DNA of 64,000 nucleotides from DASWJZ01 sp963720705 (GTDB taxonomy: Bacteria > Pseudomonadota > Alphaproteobacteria > Rhizobiales > Afifellaceae): positions 186,001 to 250,000 of the forward strand of contig CAVRGJ010000003.1 of assembly GCA_963720705.1 (NCBI GenBank), read 5' to 3'. Of the stretch, positions 54,347-63,330 are shown piece after piece. The position numbers and the translations under genes were made by a program. Position 1 is the stretch's first letter. Each line of letters opens with the position of its first letter. Under the pieces are notes generated by a model. It did not search any database. It was given only the letters and a program-made list of their open reading frames with translations, and was not told the DNA's origin.

Positions 54347-55230
54347 GCCAGATTTTGCACCTGTTCGCGAAACTGGTCGATGACCGCCTTCAGCTCGAGT
54401 CCAATCGTCGTCAACCGATTGTCAAAAGCCTTTGAGCAAAGCGTGTTGGCCTCGCGGTTGAACTCCTGCGAGAGGAAGTCGAGCCTCCGCCCGACCGCGC
54501 CCCCCGACGCCACCAAGCCGCGAGCGCTTTCGATGTGGCTTGCCAGGCGGTCGAGCTCCTCGCGCACGTCGGCGCGCGTCGAGGCGATCAGCGCCTCCTG
54601 GTGAATCCGCTCCGGATTGAGCCCCATACCGTCGGCCGTGAGCAGCGCTACTTGATCCCGAATGCGCGCCTTCATCGCCTCCGGCGCCTCGGCCGCCACA
54701 CGCTTCGCGTCTTCGACCAGTACTTGGACGTTTCGAAGCTGGTCGGCGAGCACGAGGGCAAGCCGCTTCCCCTCCTCGGCGCGCGCCGCGAGCAACTGGT
54801 CGATCGTAGCCGCCAGCGCCGCAAGCACGGAGGCGTCGCGGCGCTCGGCGGCTTCGCCCTTCAGCGAAACGTCGCCCTCCTCAAGTACCCCCGGAATCGC
54901 AAGGAGTCCGTCTGCCGTCGGTGCGCCTATCCCCTCAACCGCCGCAAGCCGGCGCGCAGCAGCGATGACGAGCGCGAGCGTCGCCTCGTTCAGCACCACC
55001 CTCCGCTGCTCCGATTCCGTCTCGCGCGCCAGTGTGACGAAGCAGCTTCCTCGAGCGATCCGCTCGCGCAGCTGCGCGCGCACGTCCGACTCCAGGTGAT
55101 CGAAGCCGGAGGGAAACCGAAGCCGCACTTCGAGCCCGCGCGCGTTGACGCTCTTCAGCTCCCAGGAATACTTCGCGCCTTCGGCCTCGAAGGCGTTTCG
55201 CGCGAAGCCGGTCATGCTTGAGAGCGTCAT
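54343..55230 (-). CDS. YicC-family endoribonuclease
   Basis: A 295-residue YicC/YloC protein. Diagnostic blocks are LSSMTGFARN at the start, SWELKSVNARGLEVRLRFPSGFDHLESDVRAQL, and the C-terminal RLDFLSQEFNREANTLCSKAFDNRLTTIGLELKAVIDQFREQVQN. Members have been described as metal-dependent RNases. It sits between mltG and gmk, with 75 bp to mltG. Confidence 0.92.
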   Translation of the reverse strand: MTLSSMTGFARNAFEAEGAKYSWELKSVNARGLEVRLRFPSGFDHLESDVRAQLRERIARGSCFVTLARETESEQRRVVLNEATLALVIAAARRLAAVEGIGAPTADGLLAIPGVLEEGDVSLKGEAAERRDASVLAALAATIDQLLAARAEEGKRLALVLADQLRNVQVLVEDAKRVAAEAPEAMKARIRDQVALLTADGMGLNPERIHQEALIASTRADVREELDRLASHIESARGLVASGGAVGRRLDFLSQEFNREANTLCSKAFDNRLTTIGLELKAVIDQFREQVQNLA

Positions 55231-55305
55231 TTATCCCCGACGGTTGGTCCTCGCCACATGACGAGCGGCTGCGCCTTCCTTCAACCGCGCGGCCGGCACG
55301 CCGCG

Positions 55306-56655
55306 TTAGTCCTGATCGGCGGGCGCCGCGCTGTCCGGCGACGTAGCGTCGGGTGGTGTATCCGCCGGCGCGACGTCTTGCGCCGGTGTACCCGCGGGCG
55401 CGTCCTGCGCCGGCGCGTCGGTCTGCGTCTGCGCCCCGCCCGCCGCAGCTGCGGCCGCCGCCTTCTCCTGGTCAGCCCTTATCTGCCGCCAGCGCGCGAC
55501 GTTGCGATTGTGCTCCTCGAGCGTCGCGGAGAAAGCGTGCCCGCCGGTGCCGTCGGCGACGAAATAGAGTTCGTTCGTGCGCGACGGATTGGCTACCGCC
55601 TCGAGTGCCGCGCGCCCAGGATTGGCGATCGGCGAGGGCGGCAGGCCGTCGATCAGATAGGTGTTGAACGGCGTCGGCTTTGCCAGTGCCGCATCGGTGA
55701 GCGCCCAGTCCGGCGGTCGGCCCGCTCCACCGAAGAGCCCGTAGATCACGGTCGGGTCGGACTGCAGCCGCATATTCTTGCGCAGCCTATTGATAAAGAC
55801 CGCGGCGACGCGCGGCCGCTCGTCGGCGCGGCCGGTCTCCTTCTCCACGATCGAGGCAAGCGTCACGAACTCCTCGGGCGTCGTGATCGGCAGCCCGGGC
55901 GCGCGCCGGCTCCAGACCTCCTGCACCACCCGCGCTTCGACGCGCTGCATCTGGTCGAGCATCTGCTGGCGCGTGGCGCCGCGCGTGAACTTGTAGGTGT
56001 CGGGCATCAGCGAGCCGTCGGGCGGCACGGCCGTAATATCGCCGGTCAGGACGGTATCGGCGTTGAGCTTGTCGACGATCGCCTGGCTGGTCAGCCCTTC
56101 GGGGAAGGTAATCGAGTGCAGGACCGATCGGCCGGAAGCCAAGTCGTCGAGGACCTGCTTCATGCTGACGGCGGCCTGGAACAGGTACTCGCCAGCCTGC
56201 AGCTTGGCTTCCAGCTTCTGGAAGCGGGCAGCCATCGTGAAGATGAACGGGCTGTCGATGACGTTGTGCCGCTGAAGCTGCGTTGAGATCGAATCGAGGT
56301 CGGCGCCGGGAGTGACCAGCACGCTGGTCGTCTCCGTCAAAGGTCCGGGCCGGTTGAACTTCTGAATGCCGAAGTAGAGGAGGCCGCCTCCGGCGAGGAT
56401 GATCAGCACGGCGATCATCAGGAAGAAGTTTGAAACCACGACCAGCGGATGCCGCGCCTTTTGCGAACGGGGTGGCGGCGGGGGCGCCGTTTCCGGCTGC
56501 AGGACCTGACGCGGGCTCTTCGGCGCGATGCGCCGCCGCGGCTGCTGCACTTCGGCCGTTGCCGGCATGTCGAGCGGCGACACGGCCGGCATGTCCGGCA
56601 ACTCCGGCATTGCCGGCGGGTTTCTCTTGTCGGTAGGGCGATTCGTGTAGCTCAT
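55306..56655 (-). CDS. mltG: Endolytic murein transglycosylase MltG
   Basis: A 449-residue membrane-anchored transglycosylase cutting nascent glycan strands. A Pro-rich cytosolic N-terminus (about 1-70) precedes a membrane helix (VVVSNFFLMIAVLIILAGGGLLYFGI). The LysM-like and YceG catalytic domains follow, with the catalytic Glu in VTLASIVEKETGRADERPRVAAVFINRL and NTYLIDGLPPSPIANPGRAALEA. The last 55 residues are an Ala/Asp/Pro/Thr tail. It is downstream of fabF. Confidence 0.93.
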   Translation of the reverse strand: MSYTNRPTDKRNPPAMPELPDMPAVSPLDMPATAEVQQPRRRIAPKSPRQVLQPETAPPPPPRSQKARHPLVVVSNFFLMIAVLIILAGGGLLYFGIQKFNRPGPLTETTSVLVTPGADLDSISTQLQRHNVIDSPFIFTMAARFQKLEAKLQAGEYLFQAAVSMKQVLDDLASGRSVLHSITFPEGLTSQAIVDKLNADTVLTGDITAVPPDGSLMPDTYKFTRGATRQQMLDQMQRVEARVVQEVWSRRAPGLPITTPEEFVTLASIVEKETGRADERPRVAAVFINRLRKNMRLQSDPTVIYGLFGGAGRPPDWALTDAALAKPTPFNTYLIDGLPPSPIANPGRAALEAVANPSRTNELYFVADGTGGHAFSATLEEHNRNVARWRQIRADQEKAAAAAAAGGAQTQTDAPAQDAPAGTPAQDVAPADTPPDATSPDSAAPADQD

Positions 56656-56716
56656 CCGCGGCCTGCCCCTCCCCAGGCCAACTCATACCACCGATTGAGG
56701 CTAAACCGCGAACCCA

Positions 56717-57973
56717 TCAGACACGGCGGAAAACCAGCGACGCGTTGGTGCCGCCGAAGCCGAAGGAATTGGAAAGCGTGACGTCGATTCGCTTCTCCTT
56801 CGCCTTGAGCGGCACGAGGTCGATCGGGGTTTCGACCGACGGATTGTCGAGGTTGAGGGTCGGGGGGGCGACGCCGTCGCGCATCGCAAGCAGGCAGAAG
56901 ATCGCTTCGACGGCGCCGGCCGCGCCGAGCAGGTGGCCGATCGCCGACTTTGTAGACGACATCGTGAGCCCGCCGGCCGCGTTCCCCATCACGCGCTCCA
57001 CGGCAGCAAGCTCGATCCCGTCGGCCATGGTCGAGGTGCCGTGGGCGTTGACGTAGTCGACCTCGGACGGATCGATGCCCGCCCGCCTCAGCGCCGCGCG
57101 CATGCAGCGCTCCGCGCCGTTGCCGTCCTCCGAAGGAGCAGTGATGTGGTAGGCGTCGCCTGAAAGCCCATAGCCGATCACCTCGCCATGGATCGTGGCC
57201 CCGCGCGCCTTCGCATGCTCAAGCTCTTCGAGCACCACGGCGCCGGCCCCCTCGCCCATCACGAAGCCGTCGCGATCGCGGTCATAAGGCCGCGAGCCTT
57301 GCTTCGGGCGATCGTTGAAGTGCGTGGAGAGAGCCCGGCAGGCGGCGAAGCCGGCGAGCGAGATGCGCACGACCGGAGATTCCGTGCCGCCGGCGACCAT
57401 CACGTCGGCATCGCCGAGCGCGATCAGCCGAGCAGCGTCGCCGATCGCATGTGCGCCGGTCGAGCAGGCGGTGACGACGGCGTGGTTGGGCCCCTTCAGG
57501 CCGTGCTTGATCGACACGTACCCGGACGCGAGATTGATGAGGCGGCCGGGGATGAAGAACGGCGATATCCTGCGCGGTCCGCGCTCGTGCAGCGTGATGC
57601 CCGCTTCGACGATGCCGCCAATGCCGCCGATCCCCGATCCGATCAGGACGCCGGTCGCGTACTGATCCTCATCGCTCTTCGGATGCCAGCCGGCGCTTGC
57701 GAGCGCCTCGTCGGCGGCGGCCATCGCGAAGATGATGAAGTCGTCGACCTTCCGCTGCTCCTTCGGCTCCATCGAGAGGTCGGGATTGAACGTCCCGTCG
57801 GAGCCGTCGCCGCGCGGGATCACACAGGCAATCTGGCAAGGAAGATCATCGACCTGGAAGGTGGTGATGCGCGCCGCGCCGCTTTCGCCCGCTTTGAGCC
57901 GCGCCCACGACGTCTCCACGCCGCTCCCAAGCGGCGTCACCATGCCCAATCCGGTGACGACGACGCGCCGCAC
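56717..57973 (-). CDS. fabF: 3-oxoacyl-ACP synthase II (FabF)
   Basis: A 418-residue condensing enzyme of fatty acid elongation. The catalytic triad is Cys in VVTACSTGAHAIGDA, His in YVNAHGTSTMADGIE, and His in KSAIGHLLGAAGAVEA; it ends LSNSFGFGGTNASLVFRR. FabF uses malonyl-ACP and acyl-ACP. It follows acpP by 21 bp. Confidence 0.96.
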   Translation of the reverse strand: MRRVVVTGLGMVTPLGSGVETSWARLKAGESGAARITTFQVDDLPCQIACVIPRGDGSDGTFNPDLSMEPKEQRKVDDFIIFAMAAADEALASAGWHPKSDEDQYATGVLIGSGIGGIGGIVEAGITLHERGPRRISPFFIPGRLINLASGYVSIKHGLKGPNHAVVTACSTGAHAIGDAARLIALGDADVMVAGGTESPVVRISLAGFAACRALSTHFNDRPKQGSRPYDRDRDGFVMGEGAGAVVLEELEHAKARGATIHGEVIGYGLSGDAYHITAPSEDGNGAERCMRAALRRAGIDPSEVDYVNAHGTSTMADGIELAAVERVMGNAAGGLTMSSTKSAIGHLLGAAGAVEAIFCLLAMRDGVAPPTLNLDNPSVETPIDLVPLKAKEKRIDVTLSNSFGFGGTNASLVFRRV

Positions 57974-57994
57974 GTTGCGGATCTCGCTCCGCGA

Positions 57995-58237
57995 TCAGGA
58001 GGTGCTCTTCTCCAGGAAGCGGACCGCATCGCCGACGGTCAGGATGGTTTCCGCCGCGTCGTCGGGAATCTCGACGCCAAATTCCTCCTCGAAGGCCATG
58101 ACGAGCTCAACCGTATCGAGACTGTCGGCGCCGAGATCGTCGATGAAGCTCGCGTCCTTGGACACCTTGTCCTCCTCCACGCCGAGATGCTCGACGACGA
58201 TCTTCTTGACGCGCGCCTCGATGCTGTTGTCGCTCAT
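57995..58237 (-). CDS. acpP: Acyl carrier protein
   Basis: An 80-residue acidic acyl carrier protein. The phosphopantetheine serine is in FIDDLGADSLDTVELVMAFEEEFGVEIPDD. ATG 58237 with an AGGAAGAGGTT site is used; a longer frame to 58279 adds an unlikely basic leader. It lies between fabG and fabF, with a terminator-like hairpin upstream. Confidence 0.97.
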   Translation of the reverse strand: MSDNSIEARVKKIVVEHLGVEEDKVSKDASFIDDLGADSLDTVELVMAFEEEFGVEIPDDAAETILTVGDAVRFLEKSTS

Positions 58238-58283
58238 AACCTCTTCCTCATTTTCGGGCCGTTTCCCGACCCGGAACATACAT

Positions 58284-58312
58284 AAAAGCCGCGAAGCGGG
58301 AGCTTCAGCGGC
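58284..58312 (-). terminator. Terminator or attenuator between fabG and acpP
   Basis: On the minus strand a hairpin GCCGC-(T)-GAAGC-TCCC-GCTTC-GCGGC (one bulged base) is followed by TTTTATG. It lies 102 bp past the fabG stop and about 45 bp before acpP, and would allow separate acpP expression. Confidence 0.7.
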
Positions 58313-58413
58313 GATTCACCCGGGCTCAAGGTCAACTTTCCGCGGTCGTTATCACGTTTCAACCGGCTTGACCAGCAGCGGAAATCCGCCTCTCCCAGGG
58401 CGATTCTCCCTCC

Positions 58414-59151
58414 TCAAATCATGGCCATCCCGCCGTTCACGTGAAGCGTCTGGCCGGTGACGTAGGCAGCCTCGTCGCTGGCGAGAAAGACGACCGCAGC
58501 GGCGACATCTGCACCGCTCCCGAGACGCCCCGTCGGGATCGTGCCGAGGATCGCCTCGCGCTGCTTTTCGTTGAGTTTCCCGGTCATCGCGCTCTCGATG
58601 AATCCGGGCGCCACGCAGTTCACGGTGATGCCGCGGCTCGCGACCTCCTGGGCCAGAGCCTTCGACATCCCGATCATGCCGGCCTTGGAGGCGGCATAGT
58701 TCGCCTGGCCGGCATTGCCGGTCACGCCGACGACCGATGTGATGCCGACGATGCGGCCGAAGCGCTGCCGCATCATGCCCCTGAGGGCACCACGGCAGAG
58801 CCGGAACGCCGCTTCGAGATTGATGCGGAGCACGAGCTCGAAATCCTCGTCCTTCATCCTGACGGCAAGCCCGTCGCGGGTAAGCCCGGCGTTGTTCACC
58901 AGGATGTCGAGCCCACCCATCAGCCGCTCCGCCTCCGGCACCAGCGCATCGACGGCCGCCCTATCCGCGAGGTCCGCCGGCGCGACATACGCGCGTTCGC
59001 CGAGTTTCCCGGCGAGCGCCTGAAGCGCTTCGAGACGTGTGCCGGAGAGCGTCACGGTTGCGCCCTGCGCGTGAAGCGCCTCGGCAATCGCACCGCCGAT
59101 GCCCCCACTCGCGCCCGTGACGAGGGCGCGCTTGCCTCCCAGACCAAACAT
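58414..59151 (-). CDS. fabG: 3-oxoacyl-ACP reductase FabG
   Basis: A 245-residue short-chain dehydrogenase reducing 3-oxoacyl-ACP. It has the NADPH site GASGGIGGAIAEAL, the NNAG strand, and the Ser-Tyr-Lys triad in ITSVVGVTGNAGQANYAASKAG. It ends DVAAAVVFLASDEAAYVTGQTLHVNGGMAMI. Second gene of the fabD-fabG-acpP-fabF set. Confidence 0.96.
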   Translation of the reverse strand: MFGLGGKRALVTGASGGIGGAIAEALHAQGATVTLSGTRLEALQALAGKLGERAYVAPADLADRAAVDALVPEAERLMGGLDILVNNAGLTRDGLAVRMKDEDFELVLRINLEAAFRLCRGALRGMMRQRFGRIVGITSVVGVTGNAGQANYAASKAGMIGMSKALAQEVASRGITVNCVAPGFIESAMTGKLNEKQREAILGTIPTGRLGSGADVAAAVVFLASDEAAYVTGQTLHVNGGMAMI

Positions 59152-59194
59152 GATGTCTCCCTGGTGCTGTCCTTAGGTTCCTGGACCTCAGCGA

Positions 59195-59294
59195 TGTCAT
59201 TCTCGAGCGGAGCGAAGCGGAGCCCCGAGAACCCAGTGCCGAACGCCGTGGTCCCTGGCTCCTCGGGTCTCGCCGTGCTCGCCCGAGGATGACA
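59195..59294. repeat. 100-bp palindromic intergenic repeat between fabD and fabG
   Basis: The ends TGTCATTCTCG (59195-59205) and CGAGGATGACA (59284-59294) are inverted copies with one mismatch. Inside is a GCGGAGCGAAGCGGAG palindromic core and a CCCGAGAACCC arm. It resembles the dispersed TGTCATCC...GGATGACA repeats of Hyphomicrobiales genomes. It fills the gap between fabD and fabG and may affect message processing. Confidence 0.65.
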
Positions 59295-59310
59295 CCCAAC
59301 TCAGAACGTA

Positions 59311-60258
59311 CTAGCCCTTCAGCGCCGCCGCGAGCGCCTTCGCGTCCTCAGGCGTCGAGACCGACAACGCAATCGCGTCGGGCGCGGTGCGCTTCGCAAG
59401 CCCCGTCAATACTTTGCCGGCCCCGATCTCCACGACCCGCGTGGCGCCGTTTGCCGCGAGCCACGCCATCGATTCCCGCCAGCGGACGGTGCCGGTGACC
59501 TGCTCAACGAGGCGCTGCCGGATTTCGGTCGGATCGGTGAGCGATGTCGCCGTCACGTTGGCGACAAGCGGCACGGAGGGCGGATGGATCCTCGTCGCCG
59601 CGAGCGCATTCGCCATGACTTCCGCCGCCGGCTCCATCAGCGCGCAATGGAAAGGGGCGGACACCGTCAGAAGCATGGCGCGGCGGGCACCCTTCGTTTT
59701 GGCGATCTCGATCGCACGCTCCACCGCCGCCTTGTGTCCTGAAACGACCACCTGGCCCGGCGCATTGTCGTTGGCGACTTCGCAGACCTCGTCGGCGCTC
59801 GCCGCCGCCTTCGCAACTTCCGCAGCGGCGGCGAGATCGAGCCCGAGAAGAGCGGCCATCGCGCCGACCCCTTCCGGCACCGCCTTCTGCATCGCGTCAC
59901 CGCGGAGGCGCAGAAGCCGCGCCGTATCGCCGATCGACAAGCTGCCGGCCGCGGCGAGCGCCGAATATTCGCCGAGCGAGTGGCCGGCAACATAGGCGGC
60001 GTGCGAGGCGACCGAGATTCCTTCGGCCTCGAGCGCCTTGAGCGCCGCGAGGCTCACCGCCATCAGCGCCGGCTGGGCGTTGCGCGTGAGCGTCAGGACC
60101 TCTTCCGGCCCCTCGAAGATGATCTTGGAGAGCGGCTCGCCGAGCGCTTCGTCCACCTCGTCAAAAACCGCCCGCGCGACCGGAATCGCATCAGCAAATG
60201 CTTTCCCCATGCCGACCCCTTGGCTCCCCTGGCCAGGGAAAAGGAATGCGGTCGTCAT
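59311..60258 (-). CDS. fabD: Malonyl-CoA:ACP transacylase FabD
   Basis: A 315-residue acyltransferase loading malonyl on ACP. The nucleophile Ser is in GHSLGEYSALAA, the His in SAPFHCALM, and the N-terminus is AFLFPGQGSQGVGMG with the oxyanion Gln. ATG 60258 is chosen because MTTAFLFPGQ is the standard start; a longer frame runs to 60288. First gene of the fab operon. Confidence 0.95.
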   Translation of the reverse strand: MTTAFLFPGQGSQGVGMGKAFADAIPVARAVFDEVDEALGEPLSKIIFEGPEEVLTLTRNAQPALMAVSLAALKALEAEGISVASHAAYVAGHSLGEYSALAAAGSLSIGDTARLLRLRGDAMQKAVPEGVGAMAALLGLDLAAAAEVAKAAASADEVCEVANDNAPGQVVVSGHKAAVERAIEIAKTKGARRAMLLTVSAPFHCALMEPAAEVMANALAATRIHPPSVPLVANVTATSLTDPTEIRQRLVEQVTGTVRWRESMAWLAANGATRVVEIGAGKVLTGLAKRTAPDAIALSVSTPEDAKALAAALKG

Positions 60259-60370
60259 CGGGCCTCCCATGGGTTTCGGCCGATCCACACCGCATGGACG
60301 GGAGTGTCAAGCCGCGTTGGGATTGCCGCGGCTTCAAGGCGCCGATGCCCGGCCGACCCGCCCGGCCCGC

Positions 60371-60399
60371 CTTGCGTTCGCCGGGTTTTGACGTATATA
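60371..60399 (+). promoter_or_regulatory. Candidate promoter of rpsF-rpsR-rplI
   Basis: CTTGCG (60371-60376), a 17-bp spacer and TATATA (60394-60399) resemble the alphaproteobacterial housekeeping consensus (CTTGAC-17-CTATAT). A start near 60406 would give an RNA leader of about 195 nt. Confidence 0.55.
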
Positions 60400-60441
60400 G
60401 CGCGCTTCCACGACCGGCTTCGGCCGGGGGCTTAACGGAAA

Positions 60442-60484
60442 GCGGCGCACCGCGAGGTGCCCGCAGGATCGCATAAAACGATCC
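60442..60484 (+). promoter_or_regulatory. Structured RNA leader of the S6-S18-L9 operon
   Basis: Two adjacent hairpins: GCGG-c-GCACC-GCGA-GGTGC-CCGC (60442-60464, GNRA-type loop GCGA, one bulged C) and GGATCG-CATAAAA-CGATCC (60466-60484). Autoregulatory S6:S18-binding leaders exist before rpsF in several phyla; whether this one belongs to that class is inference. Confidence 0.5.
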
Positions 60485-60599
60485 GGTTTCCCGTGTCTCC
60501 GCTCTCGAAGACGTCACGAGCCTTTCCGCGGGCCTGCCCGCACGAGGCTTCGACGGGGCTCCGCGCCAAGCCGGGTCGTGATGGAAAGGCTGAGGACGA

Positions 60600-60977
60600 A
60601 TGGCATTCTATGAGCATGTTTTCCTGACCCGGCAGGACGTGTCGGGTCAACGCGTCGACGAGCTGGTCGAACAGTTCAAGGGCGTGATCGCAGGCGCCGG
60701 CGGCAGCGTCGGCAAGACCGAGTATTGGGGCCTGAAGAACCTCTCCTTCCGCATCGCCAAGAACCGCAAGGCGCACTTCACGCTGATGAACATCGACGCG
60801 TCGCATGACGCGGTGAACGAGATGGAGCGGCAGATGCGGATCAACGAGGATGTGCTTCGCTTTCTGACGGTCCGCGTCGACAAGCTCGAAGAAGAGCCGT
60901 CGGTGCAGATGCAGAAGAAGGAGCGCGACGAGCGCCGCAAACGCGACCGCGAGCGTCGCCGCGACGACGAGGAGTAG
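60600..60977 (+). CDS. rpsF: 30S ribosomal protein S6
   Basis: A 125-residue S6 with the usual MAFYEHVFLTRQDVS start, WGLKNLSFRIAKNRKAHFTLMNIDA centre, and a long basic/acidic Lys-Arg-Glu tail typical of alphaproteobacteria. It binds S18 on the small subunit platform. rpsR begins 5 bp after it. An AGGACG site precedes the start. Confidence 0.96.
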   Translation: MAFYEHVFLTRQDVSGQRVDELVEQFKGVIAGAGGSVGKTEYWGLKNLSFRIAKNRKAHFTLMNIDASHDAVNEMERQMRINEDVLRFLTVRVDKLEEEPSVQMQKKERDERRKRDRERRRDDEE

Positions 60978-60981
60978 AACG

Positions 60982-61230
60982 ATGGTCGATATTGCACAGC
61001 TCCCGACCCGCCGCCCCTTCCACCGCCGCCGCAAGACCTGCCCATTCTCCGGCGATGGCGCGCCCCTCATCGACTACAAGGACGTGAAGCTCTTGGAGCG
61101 CTACATCTCGGAGCGCGGCAAGATCGTGCCTTCGCGCATCACAGCGGTCTCCGCCAAGAAGCAGCGCGAGCTCGCGCGGGCGATCAAGCGCGCCCGCTTT
61201 CTCGGCCTCCTGCCCTACGTCTTGAAGTAG
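60982..61230 (+). CDS. rpsR: 30S ribosomal protein S18
   Basis: An 82-residue S18: RRPFHRRRKTCPFSG, DYKDVKLLERYISERGKIVPSRITAVSAKKQRELARAIKRARFLGLLPYV. It retains the KTCPFSG cysteine. It lies 5 bp after rpsF and 73 bp before rplI, without the membrane protein DUF2232 gene often found there in related orders. Confidence 0.97.
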   Translation: MVDIAQLPTRRPFHRRRKTCPFSGDGAPLIDYKDVKLLERYISERGKIVPSRITAVSAKKQRELARAIKRARFLGLLPYVLK

Positions 61231-61303
61231 GCCGGAAGCCATCCGCTGGAGCGACCGGCCTGGCCGCCCCTAACCGCAATCGCGGGACAGCAAGGAGACG
61301 AAG

Positions 61304-61909
61304 ATGGAAGTGATCCTTTTGGAGCGCATCGCCCGACTCGGCCAGATGGGCGACGTCGTGCGCGTGAAAAACGGCTACGCGCGGAACTACCTCTTGCCGC
61401 AGGGCAAGGCGCTTCGCTCGAACGCCGAAAGCCGCAAGCGCTTCGAGCGCGAGAAGGTGCAGCTTGAGGCGCGCAACCTGGAGGCGCGCAAGGAGGCCGA
61501 AGGCGTCGCAACGAAGCTCGAAGGCCAGAGCTTCATCGTGATCCGCCAGGCGGGCGAGACCGGTCAGCTCTACGGCTCCGTCTCGACGCGCGACATCGCC
61601 GAGACGGCTTCCACCAGCGGCTTCTCCATTGAGCGCCGGCAGGTTCGGCTCGACCGCGCCATCAAGGCGATCGGCATGCACGAGGTGAAGATCACGCTTC
61701 ACCCCGAGGTCGAAGTGCCGATTACCATTAACGTTGCTCGCTCTAACGACGAGGCGGAGCGGCAGGCGCGCGGCGAGGACCTGACGCGGCCTGACGCGCA
61801 GATCGCCGCGGAAGCCGAAGAGGCAACCGGGGGCGCTGAGCCCGAGGCCGAGGAGAGCGACGGCGACGAAAGCCGGGCCGCCGAAGGCCACGAAACCGCC
61901 GAGAGCTGA
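61304..61909 (+). CDS. rplI: 50S ribosomal protein L9
   Basis: A 201-residue L9 beginning MEVILLERIARLGQMGDVVRVKNGYARNYLLPQGKAL. The long helix (SRKRFEREKVQLEARNLEARKEAEGVATKLEG) and C-terminal domain follow, plus an acidic tail (EAEEATGGAEPEAEESDGDES) longer than in E. coli. A GGAGACGAAG site precedes the start; a terminator follows. Confidence 0.96.
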   Translation: MEVILLERIARLGQMGDVVRVKNGYARNYLLPQGKALRSNAESRKRFEREKVQLEARNLEARKEAEGVATKLEGQSFIVIRQAGETGQLYGSVSTRDIAETASTSGFSIERRQVRLDRAIKAIGMHEVKITLHPEVEVPITINVARSNDEAERQARGEDLTRPDAQIAAEAEEATGGAEPEAEESDGDESRAAEGHETAES

Positions 61910-61938
61910 CCTCGCCTCACCGGACCGACATCATCTCC

Positions 61939-61968
61939 AAGGGCGCTTCGGCGCCCTTTCTCTTGTTG
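61939..61968 (+). terminator. Terminator after rplI
   Basis: A perfect 8-bp stem AAGGGCGC / GCGCCCTT with a TTCG tetraloop (61939-61958), followed by TTCTCTTGTT. Confidence 0.9.
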
Positions 61969-62076
61969 CGCCGGGTGCGCATGGGCGGCGGGCACTTCTT
62001 TTGATCCGCCAGGATGTTGCGTCGCGCACAAAACGGTATTTGAATGTCAGGGTTGGAGGGGGTGGGGAAGAGAGGG

Positions 62077-63330
62077 ATGAATCGTTGGCTGGATCGCCTG
62101 TTGGCCCGAATTGTTCGGCGCGGCGGGCTTCAGGTCACCTGGTCTGACGGAGGCGTTTCGGTCTACGGCGACGGACACGGCCTCTCCGCGCATGTCGTCT
62201 TCCGCGATCCGCGCGCCGAGTGGCGGGTTCTCAGGAACCCTGATCTCGCCATCGGGGAAGCCTACATGGACGGCTCAATCGTCTTCCCGGAGGACACCCT
62301 CCTCGACTTCCTCATGCTCGTGAACGAGAACTGGACGGAGGTGAAGAGCGAGCCGCTTTACGCCTCGCTGTCGCGGCTGCGCTTCGCGACCCGCCGCCTC
62401 GCGCAGAACAACTCGATTTGGCGCGCGCAGCGGAACATCAAGCACCACTACGATCTCGACGGCCGCATCTACCGCCTCTTCCTCGATTCCGATATGCAAT
62501 ATTCCTGCGCCTATTTCGACCGGCCCGGCGCCAGTCTCGAAGAGGCGCAATGGGCGAAGAAGCGGCACCTTGCGTCAAAGCTCGCGCTTCGTCCCGGCCA
62601 GAACATCCTCGACATCGGCTCGGGCTGGGGCGGGCTCGGGCTTTTCCTCGCCGACTATTTCGACGTCAATGTCACCGGCGTTACGCTGTCGACCGAGCAG
62701 CACGCCGTCTCCAACCAGCGAGCACGCGAGCGCGGGCTGGATCGGCGCACGCGTTTCGAGCTGAAGGACTATCGCGCGCTTGACACCAAGTTCGATCGCA
62801 TCGTGTCGGTCGGGATGTTCGAGCATGTCGGCGCGCCGCACTATGGTGAGTTCTTCGGCGCCGTGGCGTCGCTTCTGAGGGACAAGGGTGTGATGCTGCT
62901 GCACTCGATCGGCCGCAGCGGCCCCCCCGCAACGACCAATTCCTGGATCGCCAAATACATCTTCCCCGGCGGATACATCCCCGCGCTCTCAGAAGTGCTG
63001 AAAGCGGTGGAGCGCGCCGGGCTGTTCGTGACCGACATCGAGATCCTTCGCCTGCACTACGCGGAGACGCTGCGCGCCTGGCGCGAGCGCTTCCGGGCGC
63101 ATTGGGAGGAGGCGGCCGCGATCTACGACGAGCGCTTCTGCCGCATGTGGGACTTCTATCTCGCCGGGTCGGAGGCGGCGTTCCGCGCCAGCGATATGAT
63201 GGTCTTCCAGATGCAGCTCACGAAGGACCGCGAGGCGCTGCCGATAACGCGCGACTATATGACTGACGCTGAAGCGGCGTTCCGCGCCCGCCACGAGGGG
63301 CCGGAGACGTTGCGGCTGGCCGGCGAATAG
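62077..63330 (+). CDS. Cyclopropane-fatty-acyl-phospholipid synthase family protein
   Basis: A 417-residue SAM-dependent enzyme transferring a methylene group to the double bond of a phospholipid acyl chain. Evidence: NIKHHYDLDGRIYRLFLDSDMQYSCAYF, the SAM site NILDIGSGWGGLGLFLADYF, FDRIVSVGMFEHVGAPHYGEFF, and the C-terminal TRDYMTDAEA. The ATG at 62077 is preferred for its GAGAGGG ribosome site; the frame extends to 62044. The gene lies between rplI and dnaB, genes that are often adjacent or nearly so. Confidence 0.9.
   Translation: MNRWLDRLLARIVRRGGLQVTWSDGGVSVYGDGHGLSAHVVFRDPRAEWRVLRNPDLAIGEAYMDGSIVFPEDTLLDFLMLVNENWTEVKSEPLYASLSRLRFATRRLAQNNSIWRAQRNIKHHYDLDGRIYRLFLDSDMQYSCAYFDRPGASLEEAQWAKKRHLASKLALRPGQNILDIGSGWGGLGLFLADYFDVNVTGVTLSTEQHAVSNQRARERGLDRRTRFELKDYRALDTKFDRIVSVGMFEHVGAPHYGEFFGAVASLLRDKGVMLLHSIGRSGPPATTNSWIAKYIFPGGYIPALSEVLKAVERAGLFVTDIEILRLHYAETLRAWRERFRAHWEEAAAIYDERFCRMWDFYLAGSEAAFRASDMMVFQMQLTKDREALPITRDYMTDAEAAFRARHEGPETLRLAGE

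Larger units (their letters stand above)
60259..60599. other. Divergent intergenic region fabD / rpsF with leader
   Basis: This 341-bp gap holds the fabD promoter (not located) and the promoter and leader of the ribosomal operon, listed separately. No gene is seen. Confidence 0.6.
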
